5,967 nt of DNA, from positions 1 through 5,967 of the forward strand of contig CAMQYB010000134.1 in the NCBI GenBank assembly GCA_947039055.1. Direction: 5' to 3'. A program made the translations under genes and the position numbers. This DNA is from an uncultured Deferribacteraceae bacterium. GTDB taxonomy: Bacteria; Chrysiogenota; Deferribacteres; Deferribacterales; Mucispirillaceae. The notes beneath the pieces were generated by a model, which saw nothing but the letters and a program-made list of their open reading frames with translations, had not been told where the DNA came from and made no database searches. Positions within the stretch are counted from its first letter, which is position 1, and each line of letters begins with the position of its first letter. This document shows positions 1-5,967 of this stretch, in pieces.

Positions 1-133
1 GTTTAGCAAGTGTAATAAGCTTTGGGTTTGTTACAACTGTTTAACTCATTGCGATCATTCAACTGGTATGGTTGTTTAGCAAGTGTAATAAGCTTTGGGT
101 TTGTTGCAACTGTTTAACTCATTGCAATCGCTC
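1..133. repeat. 73-base direct repeat, two copies (1-60 and 74-133)
   Basis: The first 32 bases of each copy are identical and begin GTTTAGCAAGTGTAATAAGC. The mismatches are at 33/106, 53/126, 57/130 and 58/131. The 13 bases between copies (61-73) are unlike the sequence after the second copy, which continues into 18-base units instead. The near identity suggests a duplication more recent than the diverged 18-base units. The period 73 is four 18-base units plus one base, so copying appears to follow the smaller unit, but it shifts the reading frame. Confidence 0.9.
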
Positions 134-292
134 AGCTTGTTGCAATCATTCAAGCTTCGTGCAATTACTTGGTTCATTCCAATTGTTCGGCAAGTTGCAA
201 TTGTACACATTGTTGTCGTTACTAATCTAGTTATATCCATACAGCGTGTTTTTGCAACTCAACTAATTAACAACTATACTTTGTTACAACAA
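1..292. repeat. Degenerate tandem repeat array, 18-base period with a 73-base duplication
   Basis: This gene-free stretch downstream of proC is repetitive at two scales. Bases 1-60 recur at 74-133 with 56 of 60 matches, a direct repeat with a 73-base period. Beneath it is a period of about 18 bases: GCAA, usually inside TTGCAA, occurs at 106, 124, 142, 161 and 197. Degenerate forms keep the phase at 179 (CCAA) and 215 (GTCG), and the first copy has ACAA at 33 and GCGA at 51. The spacings 18, 18, 19, 18, 18, 18 are too regular for chance. The pattern fades after about 220, although TTGCAA at 252 and TTGTTACAACAA at 281-292 resemble it. TTGCAA is self-complementary, so each unit carries a small palindrome. 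The array starts at or before the left edge, so its full length is unknown. It could be a decayed repeat-coding gene, an intergenic minisatellite or a protein-binding array; the sequence does not decide. Confidence 0.85.
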
Positions 293-307
293 TTCAACTT
301 TATAAAA

Positions 308-1117
308 CTAATCTTTTCTCTCCATTGAGAAACTTTTTTCTATAACCGTTTTAATTGCACTAGATATGCCTGCTAACACATTCTTCTCATCTAAAACTCT
401 TAATCCCTCTATCGTTGTGCCACCAGGAGACGTAACCTTACTGACAAGTGTATCTGCTTCTATCTCTAAATTATCTCGCATAAACATAGCCGATCCAATC
501 ATCGTATCCATAACCATATTCAAAGCCGTTGATCTATCCATACCGTAATCAATTCCAACTTTTGCAATAGCATCAATTATTAAAAACATATACGCTGGTG
601 ATGATCCAGACAACCCTGTTGATATATTTATCATTCGCTCTTCAACATTATACACTTCACCTATAGATCTAAAAATAGTATCTATCACTTCCCTACTCTC
701 ATCACTTGTATTTTCAGAGTAAGATATCGACACAACTCCTTTAGATATCGTAGATGGAATATTTGGCATAACTCTCGCAACCTCTATACCCGCATCTAAA
801 TTATTTCTAAAATAATCTATCGTTATTCCTGCAAGCACTGAGATTATCACCTTGTTATTATACTTCGCAAGTATCGGTATTAAACTATCAATATCTTTAG
901 GTTTGACTGCTATTAAAATAATATCCGATCGCTCTATAACCTCTTCTGCTCCCATCACAGGAGTTTTATATTTATCGTAAAAACGATTAGCTTTATCAAT
1001 ATCACGATTAGTCAACAGAAGGTTTTCTGGTGAAATTATACCCTTACTCATCACACCATCAATGATCGCACCACCCATATTCCCTGTGCCTATAATACCT
1101 ATTATTTTTGATATCAT
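308..1117 (-). CDS. proC: Pyrroline-5-carboxylate reductase (ProC)
   Basis: This cytosolic enzyme reduces 1-pyrroline-5-carboxylate to L-proline with NAD(P)H, the last step of proline synthesis. The 269 residues match the usual family length. The N-terminal Rossmann fold shows GTGNMGG at 10-16 and the AVKP motif at 70-73. VLAG (94-97) and RVMPNIP (115-121) are typical of the family. The C-terminal dimerisation domain carries GLSGSSPAY (168-176) and the P5CR signature TSPGGTTIEGL (229-239). The ATG start leaves a correct N-terminal beta strand and has a good ribosome binding site, GGAG at 1128-1125, seven bases upstream. It is the last gene of the leftward run, 62 bases after the hydrolase. 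No convincing hairpin terminator follows; the repeat array begins almost at once. The gene looks intact. Confidence 0.97.
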   Translation of the reverse strand: MISKIIGIIGTGNMGGAIIDGVMSKGIISPENLLLTNRDIDKANRFYDKYKTPVMGAEEVIERSDIILIAVKPKDIDSLIPILAKYNNKVIISVLAGITIDYFRNNLDAGIEVARVMPNIPSTISKGVVSISYSENTSDESREVIDTIFRSIGEVYNVEERMINISTGLSGSSPAYMFLIIDAIAKVGIDYGMDRSTALNMVMDTMIGSAMFMRDNLEIEADTLVSKVTSPGGTTIEGLRVLDEKNVLAGISSAIKTVIEKSFSMERKD

Positions 1118-1179
1118 TTTAAAACTCCATCTATTCTATCACACCGACTATCTACTTAATTACCTTACGACAATCACAA

Positions 1180-2004
1180 TTATATCATAGCCACTACTTC
1201 TTGAATTGTCTTACTGTGATCACGCTCAATTATCACATGATCTATCTCATAAATATCATTAGCAAGATGTAGCAACGAATATTTATGATCTCCACACTCT
1301 TTAGAAAAATGTTTATTAAAATATTCATCCACAGCTTTCACCGATACCATCACATCTTCATCACCTACAACACAGATCAAATCGTAACTATAATTTATAT
1401 CTAGGTTCTGAACAACCTCTTGAATTAATCTTAACTGATTTAAAGATCTAAATGTTGTACAACGCACTTCATGCTCATGTTTATATTTATGTTCAGACTG
1501 TACATGGATTTTTAAATTTAAAAAATGTAGGTATTTTAGAAATGGAAAGTATTTATTCTTCGTTCTAAAAGCAGGAGAGAAAAGCATAACTTTATCAACT
1601 CTATTATAATTTGCAACAAGCAACGTAAGAAGTGCACCTGCTGATTCGCCGATCACAATAACTTTCTCACACGCCTCAGATATCGCTAAATAACCGTACT
1701 TAATAGAGTTGTACCAATCAACATAACTTGCCGTATTTAAATAGTTTTCATCAAGCCCATGTCCTGCAACAAGCGATGCATATACCGTATATCCCTTCTC
1801 TTCAATTGCTTTGCACAATGGAATATAATTCTCAGGTGTTGCCGTATAGCCATGAATAAGTAGAACACCTATTTTAGATTTCATATCCTTAAAGTAAGGT
1901 TGTTTTTTTGGATCTGTTACGCCGTTCTTTATCGCAATGCCTCTATCCATCATAAAATAATCATGCGATGAATAGTCGCCTTCTTTAGTAAAAGTATCAA
2001 TCAT
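1180..2004 (-). CDS. Alpha/beta-hydrolase, Est30-like carboxylesterase / monoacylglycerol lipase type
   Basis: This is a probable soluble serine esterase or lipase acting on short acyl esters or monoacylglycerols; the real substrate cannot be read from sequence. The core starts near residue 45 with the oxyanion-hole strand GVLLIHGYTATPENYIPL (HG at 51-52), followed by GHG at 81-83. The nucleophile elbow GESAG (119-123) puts the catalytic serine at 121. The acid is probably Asp217 in GDEDVMVS, and the base is His256 in DHVIIERD near the C-terminus, as in the Geobacillus Est30 family. A cap region of about 147-180 contains a cluster of histidines (167, 172, 176, 178). The first 44 residues look like an extension before the core; no signal peptide is seen. 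The ATG is preceded by GGTGA at 2012-2008. It lies 33 bases after the RNase Z-like gene and is probably co-transcribed with it. Family is well supported, specificity is not. Confidence 0.87.
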   Translation of the reverse strand: MIDTFTKEGDYSSHDYFMMDRGIAIKNGVTDPKKQPYFKDMKSKIGVLLIHGYTATPENYIPLCKAIEEKGYTVYASLVAGHGLDENYLNTASYVDWYNSIKYGYLAISEACEKVIVIGESAGALLTLLVANYNRVDKVMLFSPAFRTKNKYFPFLKYLHFLNLKIHVQSEHKYKHEHEVRCTTFRSLNQLRLIQEVVQNLDINYSYDLICVVGDEDVMVSVKAVDEYFNKHFSKECGDHKYSLLHLANDIYEIDHVIIERDHSKTIQEVVAMI

Positions 2005-2037
2005 AGATCACCATAAATAATATTTTTTAACAAAAAT

Positions 2038-3027
2038 CTAGTCAGTTATAAATATCTTATTCTTTACCTTGTTATATAATTCTTCAAAAAAAGTCTCTTT
2101 CTCTTTTTCATATCTAGGAGCAAAATGAATAAACCTTATAAACGCTGACTTAGATCTATTAAATATATCCTTAGCAATCGTTATAGTCAAATGATTCTTT
2201 TCTGATGCATGGCAAAAATCAACATCCATAAATACTGACTCAATGATTAAAAGGTACGACCTATCAGCAAGTTGAATAGCCTTTTCAATATTGTCATCAT
2301 GTGGTGCAATATCTGTAATATATGTTATATCTTCTTGCTGTTTATCAACACATATCTCTTTTGCCAACTCATTAATATCCATAACTTTTTCGCCGTCAAC
2401 AGTATTGACAGTGATAGAACCATCTTCATTATTTAGAATTTTGTTCTTTAACTCTTTTAGCCATATACCTTCTTTGAAACCAAGTTCAACAAGTTTCTCT
2501 TTCTGTATATTTATGATCCTAGGCTCAACAAGACGATAACCTATTGACGGTATCCCATGATCGAAAATCTCATACTTAATTTTAAAACCATCATCCATTT
2601 CTAAATCTGTATCCGCATACTCTAAATCTTCTCTATCAAATCCACTCTTCGCCTTAAATACTGATTTCTTTTTATCGGTATTATCAAGCTCGATAACTTC
2701 TATCTCTAACCCGTATCCATCAACTAAATTCCAAGTGTAACTATTAAGTTTACCCTCAACATTTTTGATGATATTTTTAGGTCCATAAATTCGTATCTTC
2801 ATATCAGTAATTAATACCGATCTCAATAAACGATCGAAACCAGAGAAGTGATCCATGTGAGTATGTGAAACAAATACACAAGATATATCGTGAAGTTCGT
2901 GATTGCCGATCTTCCCTAATTTACCTAGATCAAACATCACAGCTTTTTTCATATATACATTACGTATAAAAAATACTGGATCTGAGAACGAACTATTTAA
3001 CTGTCTTACACTATAATTAGATTTCAT
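2038..3027 (-). CDS. RNase Z-like metallo-beta-lactamase-fold hydrolase
   Basis: This is probably a two-zinc ribonuclease of the RNase Z class, which trims tRNA 3' ends, though a different phosphodiesterase substrate is possible. The metal motif SHTHMDHF supplies His55, His57, Asp59 and His60. His157 in FDHGIPSIGYRL, Asp239 in YITDIAP and His301 in HFAPRY complete the metal set, and His279 in NHLT matches the RNase Z catalytic histidine. Residues 165-215 resemble the stretch following the GYRL motif in RNase Z, including an ELGFKEGIWLKELK segment. The N-terminus differs from classic RNase Z: it reads FSDPVFFIR then MFDLGKLGKI and lacks the usual GEGTQRQ motif, as in a subgroup often annotated as ribonuclease Z in delta-proteobacteria. 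At 329 residues it is slightly long. Its ATG overlaps the kinase stop (ATGA) with no visible Shine-Dalgarno site, which suggests translational coupling. Confidence 0.87.
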   Translation of the reverse strand: MKSNYSVRQLNSSFSDPVFFIRNVYMKKAVMFDLGKLGKIGNHELHDISCVFVSHTHMDHFSGFDRLLRSVLITDMKIRIYGPKNIIKNVEGKLNSYTWNLVDGYGLEIEVIELDNTDKKKSVFKAKSGFDREDLEYADTDLEMDDGFKIKYEIFDHGIPSIGYRLVEPRIINIQKEKLVELGFKEGIWLKELKNKILNNEDGSITVNTVDGEKVMDINELAKEICVDKQQEDITYITDIAPHDDNIEKAIQLADRSYLLIIESVFMDVDFCHASEKNHLTITIAKDIFNRSKSAFIRFIHFAPRYEKEKETFFEELYNKVKNKIFITD

Positions 3028-4595
3028 TTTTTAACGATCATTGCAGAAAAAATCTTCTTTGTGTTTTTATTCATTTTACCAGTTGTATCAATAATCAAAT
3101 CTTCTTTAGGAAAGCAAGCCTTCTGTTTCTGCTCTTCATATATTTGAGGACGACCATCTGTTACCGTTGTTCTCGTAAGTCTTGACTTAAGCCTAATAGA
3201 TATAACCTCTTCTGTTGACGTAAATTTAATATTAAATAAATTTGTTTTTATATTTGATTTAACAATATCATAATATTTGCTATCAATAAAAGAAGCATCA
3301 ATAATCGACGATCTACCGATTGATAAATTAACATTAACCATCTTAGCAATCTCTTCATAAAGTTTATAAGAAACCTCTTTAGAATATATATCTGCATCAA
3401 AATCAACATAAACTTTATCGGTTAAATTAACATTGTTTATAGCTTTACGAACATTATCTGAACTGATCTTAACAACAGGAAAAGCATCAGAAAATAATGT
3501 CGCATTCTTAGATTTACCAGTTGCCATTAAACCAAAAAATAACAACGTAGTTGGTTTGTTTGCGATCATAATATAATATGCAGAAAGCTTCACTAATCTT
3601 TTAAGCTCAACAACTTTATCTTTATATACACTCGATTCTGGATCAAGTGACTCTAATGTGAACGCTGCAATTTTAACCCTTACATACGCAAGATATGACT
3701 TGTAATAGTTTAGTAGTATCAAAGAGTTACTGTCACTTACTTCACGTAAGAAACCTTTAGTAAATGCATCAGATGTAGGGATGTTTTTTGATAAATCAAG
3801 CTCCATAGATAGAAATGCTAATTCAGATATAATATCATTAAATCTAAATCTTTTATTAAACTCTATACAATCAATTAATCCGATTGTACCATCATTATTA
3901 AAATATATATGATCAAGTCTAAGATCACCATGACCATTTTTTACAAAACCATTTAAGTAGCGTTCATTAAATAAATCTTTATGATTATCTAAAAATAATC
4001 TGCTCTCTTTCTTGATAAAATCATAATACTCTTTATCGATTAATGAGCCTACATATTTCTCTGTTTGTTCAAAATTTTCACGAGCGTTATATGCGACTGT
4101 ATCAAAGTTTGACACAAATCCATCAACTGTTTCAAATGGAGCAGGTTCAAGATTTTGAAGCAATTTAGCAACTTCACTTCCTACTTTTTCAATCTCATCT
4201 AAGCTCAATTTTTTACTATCTAATTTAGACATTAAAAAAGCATCGTCTTTAATTCTTCTCATCTTCAGCACATACTCAATTGGTGAAAGCGATGATGTAT
4301 ATGGTACTAAAGCGTAAACTTTATTCTCTGTTTCAACTAATTTAAATACTCCAACATACACATCTTTAGAAAATCTATCATTCAGCTCTTGCTCTAAAAT
4401 AGAATACAACCTTCTGCTTTTCAATGTTTTATAATTTAAAAAACCGAAATCAACAGCTTTCTTTACCTTGTAAACATATTCATCTGTGAGTATCGCATAA
4501 GATATATGAGTTTCTTTTATCTCTTCTATGTTCGGTATAATACTTCGTAATACTTCAACTTCACTAGAATATTTTAATTCATTATTATCAGACAT
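3024..4595 (-). CDS. Bifunctional aminoglycoside-phosphotransferase-like / AAA_33 P-loop kinase fusion protein
   Basis: This two-domain protein joins a COG2187-type phosphotransferase-like domain (about 1-345) to a COG0645/AAA_33-type predicted kinase (about 348-523). In the first domain, YKVKKAVDFGFLNY (41-54) holds the probable ATP-binding lysine, NGHGDLRLDHIYF (220-232) is the catalytic loop with Asp224, and LIDCIEFNKRFRFND (240-254) holds the metal-binding Asp242. The second domain has the Walker A motif GLMATGKS (355-362), SSDNVRK (378-384), IDASF (432-436) and a conserved TDGRP segment (479-483). The arrangement is a known fusion, commonly annotated as bifunctional aminoglycoside phosphotransferase/ATP-binding protein. 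The substrate is unknown and the name is no evidence of antibiotic resistance. The ATG follows GAAGGG at 4606-4601, five bases away, which lies in the 22-base gap after nfo. No signal peptide or membrane segment is apparent. Confidence 0.92.
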   Translation of the reverse strand: MSDNNELKYSSEVEVLRSIIPNIEEIKETHISYAILTDEYVYKVKKAVDFGFLNYKTLKSRRLYSILEQELNDRFSKDVYVGVFKLVETENKVYALVPYTSSLSPIEYVLKMRRIKDDAFLMSKLDSKKLSLDEIEKVGSEVAKLLQNLEPAPFETVDGFVSNFDTVAYNARENFEQTEKYVGSLIDKEYYDFIKKESRLFLDNHKDLFNERYLNGFVKNGHGDLRLDHIYFNNDGTIGLIDCIEFNKRFRFNDIISELAFLSMELDLSKNIPTSDAFTKGFLREVSDSNSLILLNYYKSYLAYVRVKIAAFTLESLDPESSVYKDKVVELKRLVKLSAYYIMIANKPTTLLFFGLMATGKSKNATLFSDAFPVVKISSDNVRKAINNVNLTDKVYVDFDADIYSKEVSYKLYEEIAKMVNVNLSIGRSSIIDASFIDSKYYDIVKSNIKTNLFNIKFTSTEEVISIRLKSRLTRTTVTDGRPQIYEEQKQKACFPKEDLIIDTTGKMNKNTKKIFSAMIVKK

Positions 4596-4617
4596 ATATT
4601 CCCTTCAATTATATAAT

Positions 4618-5448
4618 TTATTTTCTAAAACTTTTGAGTAACCGAACTTCTTCAAGATAAGTTTGTTTATCTTTTACTGGTGTCTCAAGTATACCTAAAG
4701 TATCTTTAAATCTTATGTCGTTCACCAAACTTTTAAATGGTTCGATACCTATAAAACCTTCGCCTAAAAACTCGTGACGATCAAGCTTAGTTCCAAGCTC
4801 TTTCTTCGCATCATTTAGATGAAACACTTTTAACTTATCACCAAAATATGAATGTAACTTATCTACAAACTTATCGTAATCATTTTTTATATCATAACCG
4901 TAAACGTACGCATGACAAGTGTCTATACATACACCGATCTTATCTTTATGTTTTGCTTTATCAATTATCTGTACTAGGTGATCTAATTCGCCACCTGTAA
5001 GATTTCCTGCACCAGCTGTATTTTCAAGTAACATCATCGTTTTGATATCATTATTATCATACACCTTGTCAATGCCTTGAGCGATCATACCTAGTGCCGT
5101 ATCAAGATCACCCGTACCTTTTGAACCTGGATGCATAACGAAATAAGGTATCTCTAACTTATTACTTTTCAACATTTCCTCTTGTAAAGATATGTCCGAT
5201 TTACCTCTAACTTCAGCATCTACCGAAGCTAAATTTATAAGATATGATGAGTGTGTTACAATAGCATTTTTGCCGAACACAGCCGATTTACTCAAGAAAC
5301 TTTCTACCTCTTTATCAGTTAATTCTTTACCACTCCATCTAGTTGGTGATTTAACAAATAACTGAATAGACTCGCACTCATCTGTACTAGCCCCTTTAAA
5401 AATATTGTCGACACCACCTGATGCCGATTGATGTGCTCCTATTAACAA
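4618..5448 (-). CDS. nfo: Endonuclease IV (AP endonuclease, Nfo)
   Basis: This metal-dependent base-excision repair enzyme cuts DNA 5' to abasic sites and removes 3' blocking groups. All nine zinc ligands of the E. coli enzyme have counterparts: His66, His106, Glu142, Asp176, His179, His210, Asp223, His225 and Glu255. They sit in the family signatures LLENTAGAGN (140-149), GVCIDTCHAYVYGYDI (172-187) and HLNDAKKELGTKLDRHEFLG (210-229). The protein begins MLIGAHQSASGG, matching the family's N-terminal beta strand, and 276 residues is normal. The start codon is TTG at 5448-5446: an in-frame stop (5466-5464) lies six codons upstream with no ATG or GTG between, and AGAGG at 5460-5456 is well spaced. 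It is the first gene of the tightly packed run towards proC. It appears complete and functional. Confidence 0.97.
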   Translation of the reverse strand: MLIGAHQSASGGVDNIFKGASTDECESIQLFVKSPTRWSGKELTDKEVESFLSKSAVFGKNAIVTHSSYLINLASVDAEVRGKSDISLQEEMLKSNKLEIPYFVMHPGSKGTGDLDTALGMIAQGIDKVYDNNDIKTMMLLENTAGAGNLTGGELDHLVQIIDKAKHKDKIGVCIDTCHAYVYGYDIKNDYDKFVDKLHSYFGDKLKVFHLNDAKKELGTKLDRHEFLGEGFIGIEPFKSLVNDIRFKDTLGILETPVKDKQTYLEEVRLLKSFRK

Positions 5449-5455
5449 ATCTATA

Positions 5456-5460
5456 CCTCT
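5456..5460 (-). promoter_or_regulatory. Ribosome binding site of nfo
   Basis: AGAGG on the minus strand lies seven bases before the TTG codon at 5448-5446. Together with the nearby in-frame stop, it fixes the nfo start at TTG rather than an ATG. Confidence 0.75.
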
Positions 5461-5472
5461 TAATTATATTAT

Positions 5473-5501
5473 ATTATCTAACTATTCTATCTATTTTCGA
5501 A
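5473..5501 (-). promoter_or_regulatory. Weak candidate promoter for the nfo-to-proC operon
   Basis: The 70-base gap before nfo is very AT-rich. On the minus strand, GATAAT (5478-5473) could be a -10 box, with TTCGAA (5501-5496) as a poor -35 box at 17-base spacing. A perfect TATAAT also occurs at 5468-5463 but has no -35 match and lies close to the ribosome binding site. In such AT-rich DNA these matches may be chance, and transcription could simply read through from the lipoprotein gene. Confidence 0.2.
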
Positions 5502-5503
5502 CA

Positions 5504-5533
5504 CCTATTAGATGTTAATTAATCTAAAATAGG
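5504..5533 (-). other. Inverted repeat spanning the stop codon of the LPP20-like gene
   Basis: CCTATTAGAT (5504-5513) pairs with ATCTAAAATAGG (5522-5533): six base pairs next to the loop, a two-base bulge, then four more pairs, with an eight-base loop. The stop codon of the LPP20-like gene (5521-5519) lies in the loop. On the minus strand the hairpin is followed by TGTTCGAAAATAG and not a T-run, so it does not look like a standard intrinsic terminator. It could be a 3'-end stabilising hairpin or a chance AT-rich palindrome. Confidence 0.35.
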
Positions 5534-5967
5534 TTTAACTTTTATGCCTAATAAAATGTAGTAATCATTAGTCACTGGATCTAGCCAATCATCTAACTGT
5601 TCTACATTCTCTAATTTAGAACTACTTCTATGTCGAGATTTCTGATTGATATCATATTTTATTTGAGTACCATCTGAATGTACAGAAGTTCTTTCAAGTT
5701 CATTATCAATTTGTACAGAAATAATTTTAGACAGTTCCGCATTAGCTTGAATTCTTGCCATGCGTTTCTGATATGACAACCCTTTTTCATGATTATGTTT
5801 TGAACTACCAACAGCTGTTGCAAAATAACCATTAACATTTGGGTTTTGAACCCAACTTGGGTATGATGAGAGTTCTGTTGTTGTTGATCTAAGGGGAGAA
5901 TTTATTACTTGCTTCTCTCCACCGTTATTAATATCGTTACTTAACTTACGATTACGATCTTGTTCGG
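5519..5967 (-). CDS. LPP20-like lipoprotein, 3' part (start outside window)
   Basis: The frame is open from the right edge to a TAA at 5521-5519, giving 148 visible residues, so the gene is cut by the window. Numbering from the first whole codon, the segment begins with a polar, low-complexity linker rich in Asn, Ser and Thr (1-34). It then shows YPSWVQNP (35-42), ATAVGSSK (49-56), a helix with Gln, Ala and Arg (QKRMARIQANAELSKII, 66-82) and a C-terminal strand DDWLDPVTNDYYILLGIKV. This order (P-x-WV, a glycine-serine turn, an alanine-rich helix, a final hydrophobic strand) resembles the LPP20 family of outer-membrane lipoproteins. The lipobox cannot be checked because the N-terminus is missing. 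A TTG at 5779 could be read as a start for 86 residues, but it would cut off the conserved WV and VGSS segments. The assignment is by pattern memory only. Confidence 0.7.
   Translation of the reverse strand, partial: EQDRNRKLSNDINNGGEKQVINSPLRSTTTELSSYPSWVQNPNVNGYFATAVGSSKHNHEKGLSYQKRMARIQANAELSKIISVQIDNELERTSVHSDGTQIKYDINQKSRHRSSSKLENVEQLDDWLDPVTNDYYILLGIKVKPILD

Noticed and set aside
1..133. CRISPR array
   Set aside because: Only two copies are seen, the repeated unit is about 60 bases with a 13-base remainder, and the inner structure is an 18-base tandem repeat, not repeats with unique spacers.
1..307. Intrinsic terminator after proC
   Set aside because: No GC-rich hairpin followed by a T-run was found on the minus strand after the proC stop; only short AT-rich palindromes such as TTGTTACAACAA (281-292) are present.
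95..328. Plus-strand reading frame of 77 codons from a TTG
   Set aside because: It lies inside the repeat array, runs antisense into the end of proC, has no clear ribosome binding site and matches no recognised family; the open frame probably reflects the 18-base period.
366..548. Plus-strand 60-codon frame
   Set aside because: It is entirely antisense to the strongly conserved C-terminal part of proC.
2291..2539. Plus-strand 82-codon frame
   Set aside because: It is entirely antisense to the RNase Z-like gene, and its serine- and phenylalanine-rich composition is typical of a shadow frame.
3024..4595. Antibiotic-resistance gene
   Set aside because: The first domain only shares the broad aminoglycoside-phosphotransferase fold; the COG2187-AAA_33 fusion is a widespread conserved protein not known as a resistance determinant.

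Overview
This is a low-GC (AT-rich) bacterial chromosomal window. Its gene content is compact and mostly housekeeping or conserved, and every convincing gene lies on the minus strand. The 5' end of the transcribed region is at the right edge and transcription runs leftward. An LPP20-like lipoprotein and an RNase Z-like protein of a type I associate with delta-proteobacteria and related Gram-negatives suggest a low-GC Gram-negative organism. Deferribacterota, Desulfobacterota or Campylobacterota-like lineages would fit, but this is inference and the sequence does not settle it.

Layout in transcription order (right to left): (1) 5967-5519, the C-terminal 148 residues of an LPP20-like protein whose start lies outside the window; (2) 5448-4618, nfo, endonuclease IV with all nine metal ligands and a TTG start; (3) 4595-3024, a 523-residue fusion of an aminoglycoside-phosphotransferase-like kinase domain and a P-loop AAA_33-type kinase domain; (4) 3027-2038, an RNase Z-like metallo-beta-lactamase-fold protein whose ATG overlaps the kinase stop codon (ATGA); (5) 2004-1180, an alpha/beta-hydrolase of the Est30-like carboxylesterase/monoacylglycerol lipase type; (6) 1117-308, proC, pyrroline-5-carboxylate reductase. 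Gaps of 70, 22, -4, 33 and 62 bases make an operon from nfo to proC plausible. A weak promoter may lie in the 70-base gap before nfo. The genes do not form one obvious pathway: DNA base-excision repair, a kinase of unknown substrate, RNA processing, ester hydrolysis and proline synthesis.

The left end (1-307), directly downstream of proC, holds no convincing gene. It is a degenerate tandem repeat with two scales: a 73-base direct duplication, and an underlying period of about 18 bases marked by TTGCAA-like boxes. The array runs off the left edge. This is the only part of the window not explained by known gene families. No mobile element, CRISPR array, tRNA or rRNA was seen.
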